Source of the DNA: Streptomyces bungoensis
GTDB taxonomy: Bacteria > Actinomycetota > Actinomycetes > Streptomycetales > Streptomycetaceae
Assembly (NCBI RefSeq): GCF_001514215.1
Contig: NZ_KQ948852.1
Span: 74,292-138,291 of the forward strand
Reading direction: 5' to 3'
Length of the DNA stretch: 64,000 bases
Positions 55,986-64,000 of this stretch are shown piece by piece (position 1 is the first letter of the stretch; the number at the start of each line of letters is the position of its first letter). The notes under the pieces were generated by a model, which saw nothing but the letters and a program-made list of their open reading frames with translations, made no database searches and had not been told where the DNA came from. The translations under genes were made by a program, and so were the position numbers.

Positions 55986-55997
55986 CGGCATATGCCG
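55986..55997. promoter_or_regulatory. Perfect CATATG palindrome CGGCATATGCCG
   Basis: This perfect 12-bp palindrome shares GGCATATGCC with the site at 43169. It lies in a 507-bp stretch (55769-56275) that otherwise holds the TIG terminator and no gene I can support, about 280 bp upstream of the small hypothetical gene. Confidence 0.5.
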
Positions 55998-56275
55998 TAA
56001 TGCTGCGTCACTGGACATATCCAACCGGTGGGCCGCCCATCCCTCCCGGGGGGCGCGACTGCGGTGGGGCCTTCGGCCTTTTCATACGGGTTGAGATGTC
56101 CGAGCCGTACCGAAGCCGCGATGGGCACCCTCGAGGGGGAGTTGGATCGGCAGTCGGTGCCATGCGAGTGGCACCGACTTGTCGGTTTTCCGGGCCGCCG
56201 AACCGGACGGCGAGCCACCGGGGCGTAACCCGTCCGGCGGAGTTTCTCCAAGCCCTCGGCCTCGTTGCTCAGTTC

Positions 56276-56731
56276 ATGAGCTCTCCGTTGACGCCCGGAC
56301 CGACGCAGACGCAGTGGTTCACCGCCCCCCTGCCGTGGCCGGACGCGTCGACCCCGGTCCGGCCGGAGCACGCCGGCATCGGGCCGGGCGGATCCCCGCA
56401 GTGGGCCGCCGAGGCGACGACGGCACCCGCCGCAGCTGACGAGTCGTCACCGCAGGCCGTGCGAGGAGTACGCGACACGGTGCGGACACCCGCGCCGGCG
56501 CTGCCGCAACGGCGACCCGCCACGCCTCGCCACGCACTCCCGCGCCCCGGCGGCGACCTGAGGCTCACCCCGCTGTACGCGGCGCTCCTGCACGAGTGGC
56601 GGGAGCGCGGCGCGGCGGTTCCGGGCGCCGTCGACCCGGAGTGGCACCGGCTCGTCTCGTGGCAGGCCATGGAGGCCGACGTGCGCCGGACCTTGCGGAG
56701 CCTGCGGCTGCAGCGCTCACTGCCGGAGTGA
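56276..56731 (+). CDS. Hypothetical protein, 151 residues, disordered N-terminus
   Basis: I do not recognise this gene. The first 95 residues are Pro/Ala/Thr-rich and probably disordered. The last 55 look folded (LRLTPLYAALLHEWRERGAA, DPEWHRLVSWQAMEADVRRT). Third-position GC is high in the C-terminal half, which supports coding. No good ribosome site precedes the ATG at 56276; the frame stays open upstream to about 56000, so the start is uncertain. Confidence 0.45.
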   Translation: MSSPLTPGPTQTQWFTAPLPWPDASTPVRPEHAGIGPGGSPQWAAEATTAPAAADESSPQAVRGVRDTVRTPAPALPQRRPATPRHALPRPGGDLRLTPLYAALLHEWRERGAAVPGAVDPEWHRLVSWQAMEADVRRTLRSLRLQRSLPE

Positions 56732-57094
56732 GTCAGCACGCAGGCTGAGACAGACGCCCCTCCCGAGAGACTCCGCGCCCAGGGCACCGCACCTTCCATT
56801 GCTCCATTCGGGTGCCGTCGCCGCCAACTCCCTTGTCGCCTAAGCGGCTTCGTGGGTCACTTGTGATACGAACCGGCGGGCCGCCCTCCCGTACCGGAGA
56901 GAGAGGGATTGGCGGCGTCCGCCGGTGCCCGTACGCGCGGGACGTCGCAGCAATCGCCCCTCACGCCTCCGATGTAGCGGCACGGCGCCGCGTAGATCCC
57001 ACACCCTGTTCCGACCCACACCGTGGGCCGGGTGTGACAGCGCCGCTGCAGCGCCGGTTCACGGCATCGTCAAACCGCAGCGAGGAGCGTTGTC
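56732..57094. other. Intergenic region upstream of the TIG remnant
   Basis: These 363 bp hold no supported gene. The right end contains GAGGAG, a good ribosome site for the ATG at 57095. No confident promoter hexamers were seen. Confidence 0.45.
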
Positions 57095-57290
57095 ATGCCT
57101 ATCACGCCCAATCAGGGCTCGACCGGCGGCGGGACTCTCGTCACGATCACCGGGACGACGGTCGCCGTCAACTGCACCGATGCGCCGACGACACGGCCGC
57201 CGGTGAAGCGGTCACGGTCGTCACCGACCCGGCAGCGGCCGCCGGCGAGGCGGTGGCCGCCACGGCAGCCAGCGCCGCTGCGGTCACACC
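57095..57290 (+). pseudogene. Remnant of an IPT/TIG-repeat gene
   Basis: A well-placed GAGGAG precedes ATG and a typical TIG start (MPITPNQGSTGGGTLVTITG). After TTVAVNCTDA the frame becomes Arg/Pro-rich and loses the family pattern. The frame that runs through 57180-57290 in another phase reads DDTAAGEAVTVVTDPAAAAG, which looks like the second half of a TIG repeat. The VTFG.. middle of the repeat is missing. This fits a frameshift plus internal deletion of a gene related to the one at 54953. A short functional peptide cannot be excluded. Confidence 0.55.
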
Positions 57291-57544
57291 CGCCCATCGG
57301 CGAGGGGTATGCACACGTCCCACGAGTCAGCTCCTTGCTCCTCATCCGGTCATCTGTCGGGGAGCCTTACCCTCACCAGGCAGCCGCGCCGGACCGGAGC
57401 ACACAGAACTGACCCGCTCGGGGCATCTAGTTGGGCCGACAGAACGAGGCCGGCGCGGGGGCGGGGCCCGGCTCGCGCCCGACGCCCTGGCCTCCTCGCC
57501 CCGGTCGTCGTCGGATCGTCTCCGCGCCCGAGGTCACGCGGTGT

Positions 57545-59110
57545 TCACGCGGTCTCCTCCAGCACCGCCATCGCCGCGTTGTGCCCCGGCACCCCGCTCA
57601 CCCCTCCCCCGCGCACCGCGCCCGCGCCGCACAGCAGCACGTTGGTGTGCCGGGTCTCCACACCCCAGCGGCCGGTGCCCTCCTGGGCGTACGGCCACGA
57701 CAGCGCGCGGTGGAAGATGTTGCCGCCCGGCAGGCGCAGGTCACGGTCCAGGTCGAGCGGGCTCTTGGCCTCGATGCAGGGCCGGCCGTCGGCGTCGGTG
57801 GCCAGGCAGTCGGCGAGGGGCTCGGCGAGGTGGGCGTCGAGCTGGGCGAGGGTGGACTTCAGCAGTTCCTCGCGCACGGCGTCGTTGTCGCGGGCGAAGA
57901 GCCGGGCGGGGGTGTGCAGGCCGAACAGGGTGAGCGTCTGGTAGCCGCGCTCGGCGAGGCCGGGGCCGAGGATGGTGGGGTCGGTCAGGGAGTGGCAGTA
58001 GATCTCCGAGGGCGGCGCGGCGGGCAGTTCCCCGGCGGCCGCCTGGGCGTGGGCGGTGGCGAGCTGACGGTAGCCCTCGGCGATGTGGAAGGTACCGGCG
58101 AAGGCCTCGCGCGGGTCGACCGCCACGTCCCGCAGCCTGGGCAGCCGCTTCAGCAGCATGTTGACCTTCAGCTGGGCGCCCTCGGCGGGCTCGGGTGCCT
58201 CGTCCCCGGTCAGCGCGGCCAGTTCGCGCGGCGAGGCGTTCACCAGGACGTGCCGGGCGGCGGCGACTCCCTCCCCGTCCGCGGTGCGGTAGCCGACCTC
58301 GGCGGTGCGCCCGTCCGTGGTGATGCGCACGGCCTCGTGCCCGGTGGCGAGGACCGCGCCCGCCGAGCGCGCCGCGCCGGCCAGCGCGTCGGTGAGGGCG
58401 CCCATGCCGCCGACCGGCACGTCCCAGGCGCCGGTGCCGCCGCCGATGACGTGGTAGAGGAAGCAGCGGTTCTGGGCGAGGGAGGCGTCGTGGGCGTCGG
58501 CGAAGGTGCCGATCAGCGCGTCGGTGAGGACCACGCCCCGCACCAGGTCGTCGGCGAAGCGCTCCTCGATGGCGACGCCGACGGGCTCCTCGAACAGGGC
58601 CCGCCAGGCTTCCTCGTCGTCGATGCGGCGGCGCAGTTCCTCCCGGGCGGGCAGGGGCTCGGTGAGGGTCGGGAAGACGCGCTGGGCGACGCGGCCGGTC
58701 ATGGCGTAGAAGCGCTGCCAGGCCTCGTACTCGCGCGCGCCGCCGGTGAGGCGGGCGAAGGCCTCCCGGGTGCGCCGCTCCCCGCCGCCGACGAGCAGCC
58801 CGGTGGGCCGGCCGCCGCGTTCGGCGGGGGTGTACGAGGAGATGGTGCGGCCGCGGACGCGGAAGTCCAGTCCGAGGTCGCGCACGATCTTCCGCGGCAG
58901 CAGGCTGACCAGGTAGGAGTAGCGCGAGAGCCGGGCGTCGACCCCGGCGAACGGCCGGGTGGAGACGGCGGCGCCGCCGGTGTGGCCGAGGCGCTCCAGG
59001 ACCAGCACGGAGCGGCCGGCCCGGGCCAGGTAGGCGGCGGCGACCAGGCCGTTGTGGCCGCCGCCGACGACGACGGCGTCGTACGTCCGGGTTCCCTCGT
59101 TGGCAGGCAT
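57545..59110 (-). CDS. FAD-dependent oxidoreductase of the phytoene desaturase/PYROXD2 type
   Basis: The 521-residue protein starts with the FAD-binding Rossmann motif VVVGGGHNGLVAAAYLARAG and ERLGHTGGAA. It carries the middle HVIGGGTGAWDVPVGGMGAL and ends with the second flavin motif LLCGAGAVRGGGVSGVPGHN. This is the CrtI-like amine oxidase superfamily, closest in pattern to PYROXD2-type dehydrogenases; no carotenoid genes are nearby. I used the ATG at 59110, with GAAGAA nearby, and not the longer frame. The substrate is unknown. Confidence 0.82.
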   Translation of the reverse strand: MPANEGTRTYDAVVVGGGHNGLVAAAYLARAGRSVLVLERLGHTGGAAVSTRPFAGVDARLSRYSYLVSLLPRKIVRDLGLDFRVRGRTISSYTPAERGGRPTGLLVGGGERRTREAFARLTGGAREYEAWQRFYAMTGRVAQRVFPTLTEPLPAREELRRRIDDEEAWRALFEEPVGVAIEERFADDLVRGVVLTDALIGTFADAHDASLAQNRCFLYHVIGGGTGAWDVPVGGMGALTDALAGAARSAGAVLATGHEAVRITTDGRTAEVGYRTADGEGVAAARHVLVNASPRELAALTGDEAPEPAEGAQLKVNMLLKRLPRLRDVAVDPREAFAGTFHIAEGYRQLATAHAQAAAGELPAAPPSEIYCHSLTDPTILGPGLAERGYQTLTLFGLHTPARLFARDNDAVREELLKSTLAQLDAHLAEPLADCLATDADGRPCIEAKSPLDLDRDLRLPGGNIFHRALSWPYAQEGTGRWGVETRHTNVLLCGAGAVRGGGVSGVPGHNAAMAVLEETA

Positions 59111-59175
59111 GGTTCTTCGTAACACGTCATGATCGACGACGGCCAGAGGCGTGCCGGACGCGGTCGGCCGACGGG

Positions 59176-61398
59176 TCAGGGGCCGCCGGGGGTCCGCTGC
59201 CGGCTCAGGACCGCGACCCTGCGGTACAGCTCCGCGGCCTCCCCGCCCCGGCCGAGCTGTTCCAGGCAGTGCGCCTCGTCGTTGCGGCTGGCGAGGGTGT
59301 CGGGGTGGCCGGGGCCGAGGACGTGTTCGCGGGCGGCGGCGACCGCGCGGTACTCGGCGAGCGCCTGCGGCCAGCGTCCCATCCAGCCCAGGGCGACCGC
59401 GACCTCACGGCGGCTGACCAGGGTGTCCGGGTGGTCGGTGCCGAGGACCCGCTCCCGCTGCGCGCACACGTCGCGGGCCTCGGCGAGCGCCTCCTCCCAG
59501 CGGCCGAGGCGGCCGAGGTTGACGCCGAGGCCGTGCCGGGCGCGCAGGGTCTCGGGGTGGACGGGGCCCTGGAGGCGGGTGCGGTCCTCGACCAGCGCGC
59601 GGTAGACGCGCAGGGCCTCGGCGCCGCGGCCGAGCCGGCCGAGGCTGATGCCCTCCTCGTAGCGGGCGGCGAGCGTGTCCGGATGGCCGGGGCCGAGGGT
59701 CCGGGCGCGGGCCCCGGCGACCTCGCGGTAGGTGTCCAGGGCCTCCTCCCAGCGCCCCAGCTGGCCCAGCGCGTAGGCGACCTCGTACCGGGTGACCAGG
59801 GTGTCGGGGTGATCGGGGCCGAGCACCCGGGCGCGGGCGGCGGCCACGTCGAGTGCGGTGCGGCAGGAGTCCTCGAGGCGGCCGAGCCGGCCGAGGCTGA
59901 AGGCGAGGTTGTGGCGGCAGCGCAGGGTGTCGGGGTGGTCGGGGCCGAGGACCCGCACGCGGGCGGCCAGCACCGAGGCGTAGCCCTGGTGGGCCTCGAA
60001 GTGGCGGCCCAGCCGGCCGAGGACGTAGGCGGTTTCCTGACGGGCGGCCAGGGTGTCGGGGTGGTCGGGGCCGAGGGTCCGCTCCCTCGCCTCGGCGACG
60101 GCCGTGTAGGCGTCCAGCGCGTCGGCGGCGCGGCCGGCGCGGCCGAGGGCGAAGGCGGCCTCGCAGCGGGCGGCCAGGGTCTCGGGGTGGTCCGGGCCGA
60201 GCAGGGCCGCCCGTTCACCGGCGACGGCCAGGTGAATCTCACACGCTTCGACCCATCGGCCGCGCCGGGCCAGGGCGAGGCCCTGCTGCCGCCGTGCGGT
60301 GAGGGCGGCGAGGGCGTCCGGCGACGGCCGGGACAGGACCGCGGCACCGGCCCGCGCGTCGGCCGGGCGGGCGGTCCAGGCGCCGGTCAGGGCGGCACCG
60401 GGGTCGGGCGGGAGCGCGCGGAGGCCGGTCCCGACCGCCTTGTGGCCGGTGTTCATGCCCAGGGTCCAGAACGGCAGCCGCCGTTCCCGCGGCGCCGCGT
60501 CGCCGGGGCGCGGCCGGCCCGCCGCGGTGCCCGGCCGGTATGGCGGTGCGGTGCGTCCGGCGGTCAGGCGGAGCCCCAGTTCCCGGGCGTCGTACGGCCG
60601 TTCCTCCGGGCGCTTGGCCAGCAGGTCGAGGACGGCCCGCTCGAAGGGCTCGGGCAGCTCGGGCCGGTGCTCGCGCGGCGGGCGGGGCGGGGTGTCGCGG
60701 TGCCCGAGGAGGATCGCCCAGGTGTCGTCCAGGTCGAACGGCGGTGCCCCGGTCGCGATCTCGTACAGCACGCAGCCCAGCGAGTACAGATCGCTGCGCT
60801 GGTCGACCTCGGCGCCGCCGATCTGCTCGGGGGACATGTAGTGCGGGGTGCCCAGTGCGATGCCGGTGCCGGTCAGCCGGGCGGTGAAGCCGATGCCGTG
60901 GCCGAGGCGGGCGATGCCGAAGTCGCAGATCTTCACCGTGCCGTCGGTCAGCCGGACGATGTTGGCGGGCTTGAGGTCGCGGTGCACTATGCCCTGCCGG
61001 TGGGTGTAGGCGAGGGCCGCGGCGACCTGCTCGGCGATGTCCAGCACGTCGTCCACGGGCAGCGGATGCCCCTTGTTGTCCTCCAGCAGCCGGCTCAGGT
61101 CGCGGCCCTGCAGCAACTCCATGACCAGGTACAGGATGCCGTCGTCCTCGCCGAAGTCGTGCACCACGGTCACCCCGCGGTGCGAGAGCGCGGCCGCGAC
61201 CCTCGCCTCCCGGCGGAACCGTTCCCGCAGTACGCGGGTGAAGGACGGATCGTCCTGCGGCCCGAGCGGCCTGAGGCACTTGACCGCGACCTGCCGGCCG
61301 AGGGACTCGTCCCGGGCCCGCCACACCTCGCCCATGCCGCCCCGCCCGACCAGGTCGAGCAGCCGGTAACGGCCCTGGACCAGCCTGTTCTCCCCCAT
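59176..61398 (-). CDS. Ser/Thr protein kinase with kinesin-light-chain-type TPR tail
   Basis: The 740-residue protein has a Hanks-type kinase domain at residues 9-275: GRGGMGEVW glycine loop, VAVKCL Lys, HRDLKPANI catalytic loop, DFG, and GTPHYMSPEQ. A Pro/Arg-rich linker leads to about eight tandem 42-residue TPR units (LGPDHPDTLAAR.E.A..LGRLGR..EAL) from about residue 370 to the end. There is no membrane segment or PASTA domain, so it is cytosolic. The TPR tail probably recruits partners. The ATG lacks a clear ribosome site. An upstream GTG was not favoured because the preceding frame is Arg/Pro-rich. Confidence 0.9.
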   Translation of the reverse strand: MGENRLVQGRYRLLDLVGRGGMGEVWRARDESLGRQVAVKCLRPLGPQDDPSFTRVLRERFRREARVAAALSHRGVTVVHDFGEDDGILYLVMELLQGRDLSRLLEDNKGHPLPVDDVLDIAEQVAAALAYTHRQGIVHRDLKPANIVRLTDGTVKICDFGIARLGHGIGFTARLTGTGIALGTPHYMSPEQIGGAEVDQRSDLYSLGCVLYEIATGAPPFDLDDTWAILLGHRDTPPRPPREHRPELPEPFERAVLDLLAKRPEERPYDARELGLRLTAGRTAPPYRPGTAAGRPRPGDAAPRERRLPFWTLGMNTGHKAVGTGLRALPPDPGAALTGAWTARPADARAGAAVLSRPSPDALAALTARRQQGLALARRGRWVEACEIHLAVAGERAALLGPDHPETLAARCEAAFALGRAGRAADALDAYTAVAEARERTLGPDHPDTLAARQETAYVLGRLGRHFEAHQGYASVLAARVRVLGPDHPDTLRCRHNLAFSLGRLGRLEDSCRTALDVAAARARVLGPDHPDTLVTRYEVAYALGQLGRWEEALDTYREVAGARARTLGPGHPDTLAARYEEGISLGRLGRGAEALRVYRALVEDRTRLQGPVHPETLRARHGLGVNLGRLGRWEEALAEARDVCAQRERVLGTDHPDTLVSRREVAVALGWMGRWPQALAEYRAVAAAREHVLGPGHPDTLASRNDEAHCLEQLGRGGEAAELYRRVAVLSRQRTPGGP

Positions 61399-61912
61399 CG
61401 CGCGCCGTCGCCCCCGTCGCCGTCCGCTCCGCCCCCGGGAACGGCGCCACGGCGCCGCGGCCGCGCGGAACCCGGCCCGACCCGTGACACCCCCCTGCTC
61501 GCCCAGTATGGCGGTCGATCGCCCCGTTTTGTACGGGGCCGTTCCCACGCCCGGACCGGGCCCCGGCACGGCTCCCGGGAGGCGTTTCGACGACTGCTCG
61601 CGACCCTGATCTGCGGGAACGTGACGCACCGGCACGCACACGCCGCGCGGCCGGCGGGTGACGGCGGCGGATGCGGGGCCGGCCTGCGGCGCGGTTCGTG
61701 GACGTACGGAGGCATCGCGGCGTACGCCGCCCGCGCCACGCGCCGCTATGGCGCCTCGCGCGCCGGGCAGGAGAGGGGGTGCGCCGGCGGACGGAGGAGG
61801 CAGTCGGGAACGGCCGGGAGCCGGCCGCGCGCCCGGGGCATCCCCAGGCCGACACAGGCGACGGGGGACGCAGGCGGACACGGGGTGCGGCTGTTCCCGG
61901 TTCCGCCGGGGC
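61399..61912. other. Intergenic region without a recognised gene
   Basis: The 514 bp between the kinase start and the Cys-rich protein contain only Arg/Pro-rich frames. A small inverted repeat CCCCGT-N5-ACGGGG (61522-61538) lies about 125 bp upstream of the kinase and might be regulatory. Nothing else was seen. Confidence 0.45.
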
Positions 61913-62287
61913 TCAGTCCAGTGCCGCCATGAAGTCCGTGCAGGCGACGGCGCAGGCCCGGCAGGCGCTCGCGGCCGACTCGGCGCCGGACTGCTCGTCG
62001 AAGGCGTGCGCGCACTCCAGGCAGACCGAGCGGCACCACTCCAGCTGGATCCTCATCCCCTCCTCGTCCTGACGGATCTCCTCGGACAGCACCCGGCAGG
62101 TCGCGTCGCACACCTCGGCGCACATGATGCCCAGCCGGCGCACTCGCTCCTGCCCCTCGGTGCCGTCCGGATCCAGAAGGCTCGCGCGCACCGCACACGC
62201 CCTGGCGCACTCCGTGCACGCCTGCGCGCAGGTGAACCGGTCCTCCAGGAACCTGTAGAGCTGCTGCTGCGAAGTCGGCGGTGTCAC
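61913..62287 (-). CDS. Four-helix-bundle Cys-rich copper-binding protein (DUF326/Csp-like)
   Basis: The 124-residue protein has about 13 cysteines spaced along four helices: CAQACTECARAC, CAEVCDATC, CRSVCLECA and CRACAVAC. This is the pattern of DUF326 proteins related to copper storage protein Csp3, which hold many Cu(I) ions inside the bundle. There is no signal peptide, so it is cytosolic. The start is probably the GTG at 62287 (MTPPTSQQQLYRFLE). No ribosome site is visible. It is divergent from the DUF6479 gene. Confidence 0.82.
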   Translation of the reverse strand: MTPPTSQQQLYRFLEDRFTCAQACTECARACAVRASLLDPDGTEGQERVRRLGIMCAEVCDATCRVLSEEIRQDEEGMRIQLEWCRSVCLECAHAFDEQSGAESAASACRACAVACTDFMAALD

Positions 62288-62429
62288 ACCGGGCGGGTAG
62301 CCGACCCAGGGCGCCGCAAACGCGTACAACGGGCCGGGCCTCGCCGCAACCGGGCGGGTCGCCGTGCGTCGGCGCACGCGCACGCAAGGTGTCCGGTTCG
62401 TCCCTGTCTGGGTGGGGTATTCCAGTGCT

Positions 62430-62795
62430 ATGAGTACCGCACAGATGCAGCTGGCCGCGGCAAGCGGTCTGATGAGCCTCGTGCTCTTCGGTATAGCCGT
62501 CGGTCTGCTGGCGCTGCTCGCCGGCGGATTCTGGATGAACTCCCGCGTCAAGTACCGCGAGCCCCCTCGCCCGCGTCCCGAGGAACAGCCGCGCCTGCCA
62601 CCGGAGGGCGCGGTGCACGAGGTCCGGGAGAACCGGGAGTCCCAGGAGATTCCCCGCACCCCCGAGGGCGGCCGGGCGCTCACGCCGTACGAGCTGTCCA
62701 ACATGGACACCAGGCCCTCCGACTCCAAGGAGCGCCCGCGCTGGAGCAAGGGGTCGAGCGGCTCGTTCGGCGGTGGCGGGCTCGGCGCCCACTGA
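62430..62795 (+). CDS. DUF6479-type small membrane protein
   Basis: The 121-residue protein has one N-terminal membrane helix (LMSLVLFGIAVGLLALLAGGFW), then a positively charged, Pro-rich and disordered tail containing RPRPEEQPRLPPEG, ALTPYELSNMDTRPS and a Gly-rich end. This matches small Streptomyces proteins labelled DUF6479, whose function is unknown. The ATG has GTGGGG about 12 nt upstream. It converges on the RpiB-like gene. Confidence 0.72.
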   Translation: MSTAQMQLAAASGLMSLVLFGIAVGLLALLAGGFWMNSRVKYREPPRPRPEEQPRLPPEGAVHEVRENRESQEIPRTPEGGRALTPYELSNMDTRPSDSKERPRWSKGSSGSFGGGGLGAH

Positions 62796-62855
62796 ACCGG
62801 ACCCCGGCGACGGACGATCAGCCTTCGAACGGCCCGCGTCGGCCGCCCCGCACCG

Positions 62856-63311
62856 TCAGGAACCCAGCCTGACGGCGTCCAGGCGGCCGACGCGGGCCAC
62901 GTTGCGCACGTCCTCCGGGTCCCGGCTGGGCTCGGCCGCGAACCAGGCGTCGAGGATCTCCGTCAGGACCGCGGCGGAGGTGAGCCGCAGGCTGAGCGCG
63001 AGGACGTTGGCGTCGTTCCAGCGCCGCGCGCCCTCGGCCGTCGCGGCGTCCGTGCACAGGGCCGCGCGGACGCCCGGCACCTTGTTCGCCGCGATGGAGG
63101 CGCCGGTGCCGGTCCAGCAGCACACCACCGCCTGGTCGGCCGCACCTTGGGCCACGTCCTGGGCGGCCGCCTCGGAGCAGACCGCCCACTGCGCGTCGGC
63201 GCCGGGCCGCAGGGCGCCGTGCTCGCGCACCTCGTGGCCGCGCCTGCGCAGTTCCCCGACGAGGAGACGGGCGACGGGTTCGTCCATGTCGGAGGAGACG
63301 GAGATCCGCAT
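62856..63311 (-). CDS. RpiB/LacA/LacB-family sugar-phosphate isomerase
   Basis: The 151-residue protein begins MRISVSSDMDEPVARLLVGE and contains the family signature VVCCWTGTGASIAANKVPGV with the catalytic Cys region, then NDANVLALSLR. RpiB interconverts ribose-5-phosphate and ribulose-5-phosphate; LacAB relatives act on galactose-6-phosphate. The usual GxDHAG opening is replaced by SVSSDMDE, so the substrate may differ from ribose phosphate. Confidence 0.85.
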   Translation of the reverse strand: MRISVSSDMDEPVARLLVGELRRRGHEVREHGALRPGADAQWAVCSEAAAQDVAQGAADQAVVCCWTGTGASIAANKVPGVRAALCTDAATAEGARRWNDANVLALSLRLTSAAVLTEILDAWFAAEPSRDPEDVRNVARVGRLDAVRLGS

Positions 63312-63345
63312 ACGGCGAGCCTATCCGGTCCGTCGCCGGGCATGA

Positions 63346-63385
63346 AGCGGCTCCGGAGGCGTCCGGTGACGCCTCCGGAGCCGCT
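63346..63385 (-). terminator. Strong hairpin with an 18-bp perfect stem
   Basis: Arms 63346-63363 (AGCGGCTCCGGAGGCGTC) and 63368-63385 are exact complements with a 4-nt loop (cggt). It lies 26 nt downstream of the possible small gene ending at 63411 and upstream of the RpiB-like gene, so it probably terminates minus-strand transcripts. Confidence 0.75.
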
Positions 63386-63410
63386 GCCAGTGGCGGGCGC
63401 CAGGTGGGGC

Positions 63411-63604
63411 TCAGGGGTGCTCGGGCTGCTGCGCGGCGGCACTCCGCAGCCCCTGCCGTCGCCCTTGACGCCCTTGTCCGAGCCGTGGGGGCGGGCGCCC
63501 GCGCCGCGTCCGGTCGTCCGGCGGGCCCTGAGTTCGCCGCCGTCCTGCGGGGTGGCGCCTCCCTTGTCACCGCGCCGCTGTCCGGGCTGCTGCGGATGGG
63601 ACAG
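63411..63604 (-). pseudogene. Possible small CDS with frameshift and CTG start
   Basis: On the minus strand GGAGGGA lies about 9 nt before a CTG followed by SHPQQPGQRRGDKGG, then GRGAGARPHGSDKGVKGDG. The frame then runs past the expected end. One extra G in the run at the GRG codons would restore a reading ending LRSAAAQQPEHP and a stop at 63413-63411, just before the strong hairpin. It resembles a small charged Streptomyces protein. It is either a sequencing error, a decayed gene or chance. Confidence 0.3.
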
Positions 63605-63712
63605 GCGCGAGGCTCCCTCCGGGTGTACGTGTTCCGTGCGCGGTCCGGCCGGGTCCCCACGGGGGGCGGCTGACGCACGCCGTCGGACGGCCGCCCTCGC
63701 ACGTGCGTCGCC

Positions 63713-64000
63713 TCAGGACACGCGTCGCTCCGCGAGCGTCCGGTGCAGATGCTCCAGCGCGTCGAGCAGGACCGAGCGGTGGTACCAGCTCAGCCAGGCA
63801 GCGGTGTCGGCGGCCAGCAGGCCGAGGGCCTCGGCACGCGCGGCCGTGGCGCGGTGTCCGGGCACCGTCCAGAGCAGGGTGATCACGCCGGTGCAGAAGC
63901 CGGCCGGGGAGACGACCGGGACGGTGTGCAGGGCGCGGGCGCCCGTGACCAGCAGGGCGCGCCGGACCTCGTCGGACAGCAGCGGCTCCCCGGCCACGTC
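63713..64000 (-). CDS. GAF-domain protein, C-terminal part (runs off the window)
   Basis: About 95 C-terminal residues are present. The sequence VRRALLVTGARALHTVPVVS, then FCTGVITLLWTVPGHRATAA and RAEALGLLAADTAAWLSWYH matches the end of the GAF domain in small Streptomyces GAF or GAF-ANTAR-type regulators. The frame stays open to the window edge, so the true start lies beyond it. A role in sensing is inferred from the fold only. Confidence 0.6.
   Translation of the reverse strand, partial: DVAGEPLLSDEVRRALLVTGARALHTVPVVSPAGFCTGVITLLWTVPGHRATAARAEALGLLAADTAAWLSWYHRSVLLDALEHLHRTLAERRVS

Noticed and set aside
59269..61932. Long plus-strand open frame opposite the kinase-TPR gene
   Set aside because: The repetitive Gly/Ala pattern mirrors the TPR repeats on the other strand; there is no start signal or domain.

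Overview
The window is chromosomal DNA from a Streptomyces-type actinomycete. Evidence: very high GC with strong third-position GC bias, frequent GTG starts and one likely TTG start, a chaplin, an SsgA-like protein, an NsdA/NsdB-type regulator, a Streptomyces-order gas vesicle cluster, DUF397 and DUF6479 proteins, and two rare TTA codons. No rRNA, tRNA, CRISPR array, phage gene or transposase was recognised. Functions come from reading the proteins; no database search was run.

Layout. 1-3083: a partial GNAT gene, a perfect 149-bp tandem duplication, an APC permease, and a divergent ROK repressor. 3125-5924: a secreted GH2 exo-beta-glucosaminidase whose promoter carries the same palindromic operator as the permease/ROK intergenic region. 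5956-10081: gas vesicle genes gvpO-A-F-G-(Y/Z-like)-J-L-S-K, all on the minus strand and mostly coupled by overlaps. 10212-17462: a secreted protein, a small membrane stress protein, two acetyltransferases, a long chaplin, an S33 peptidase and a DUF4232 protein. 17455-39865: a minus-strand biosynthetic cluster. 40300-49954: BaeRF3 protein, Gfo/Idh/MocA dehydrogenase, SsgA-like protein, PAS-SpoIIE phosphatase, NsdA/NsdB-type regulator, phosphotransferase and peptidoglycan amidase. 49964-64000: stress, hydrolase, acyl-CoA ligase, TIG-repeat, FAD oxidase, Ser/Thr kinase-TPR, copper-storage-like, RpiB-like and partial GAF genes.

The most interesting system is the cluster at 17455-39865. A stand-alone fatty acyl-AMP ligase precedes a 4574-residue polyketide synthase with the order ACP-KS-AT-DH-KR-ACP-KS-AT-DH-KR-ACP-C-FkbH. 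Next come an ACP-thioester reductase with an extra C-terminal domain, an alpha/beta hydrolase with a Cys nucleophile whose start overlaps the reductase stop, a second alpha/beta hydrolase and an asparagine synthetase. My inference is that a fatty acid is loaded on the first ACP and extended twice to a branched dienoyl chain. The condensation domain would then join it to a glyceryl unit that the FkbH domain loads on the reductase's own ACP, and the reductase would release the product. I do not recognise a characterised pathway with this arrangement. The ligase has a TTA codon at position 8, and two hairpins separate it from the PKS, so the priming step may be under bldA control and separately tuned.

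Developmental themes recur: the chaplin, SsgA-like protein, bldA-type TTA codons in the ligase and the SpoIIE phosphatase, the NsdA/NsdB-type regulator, and a CATATG-centred palindrome upstream of several genes between 43 and 56 kb.
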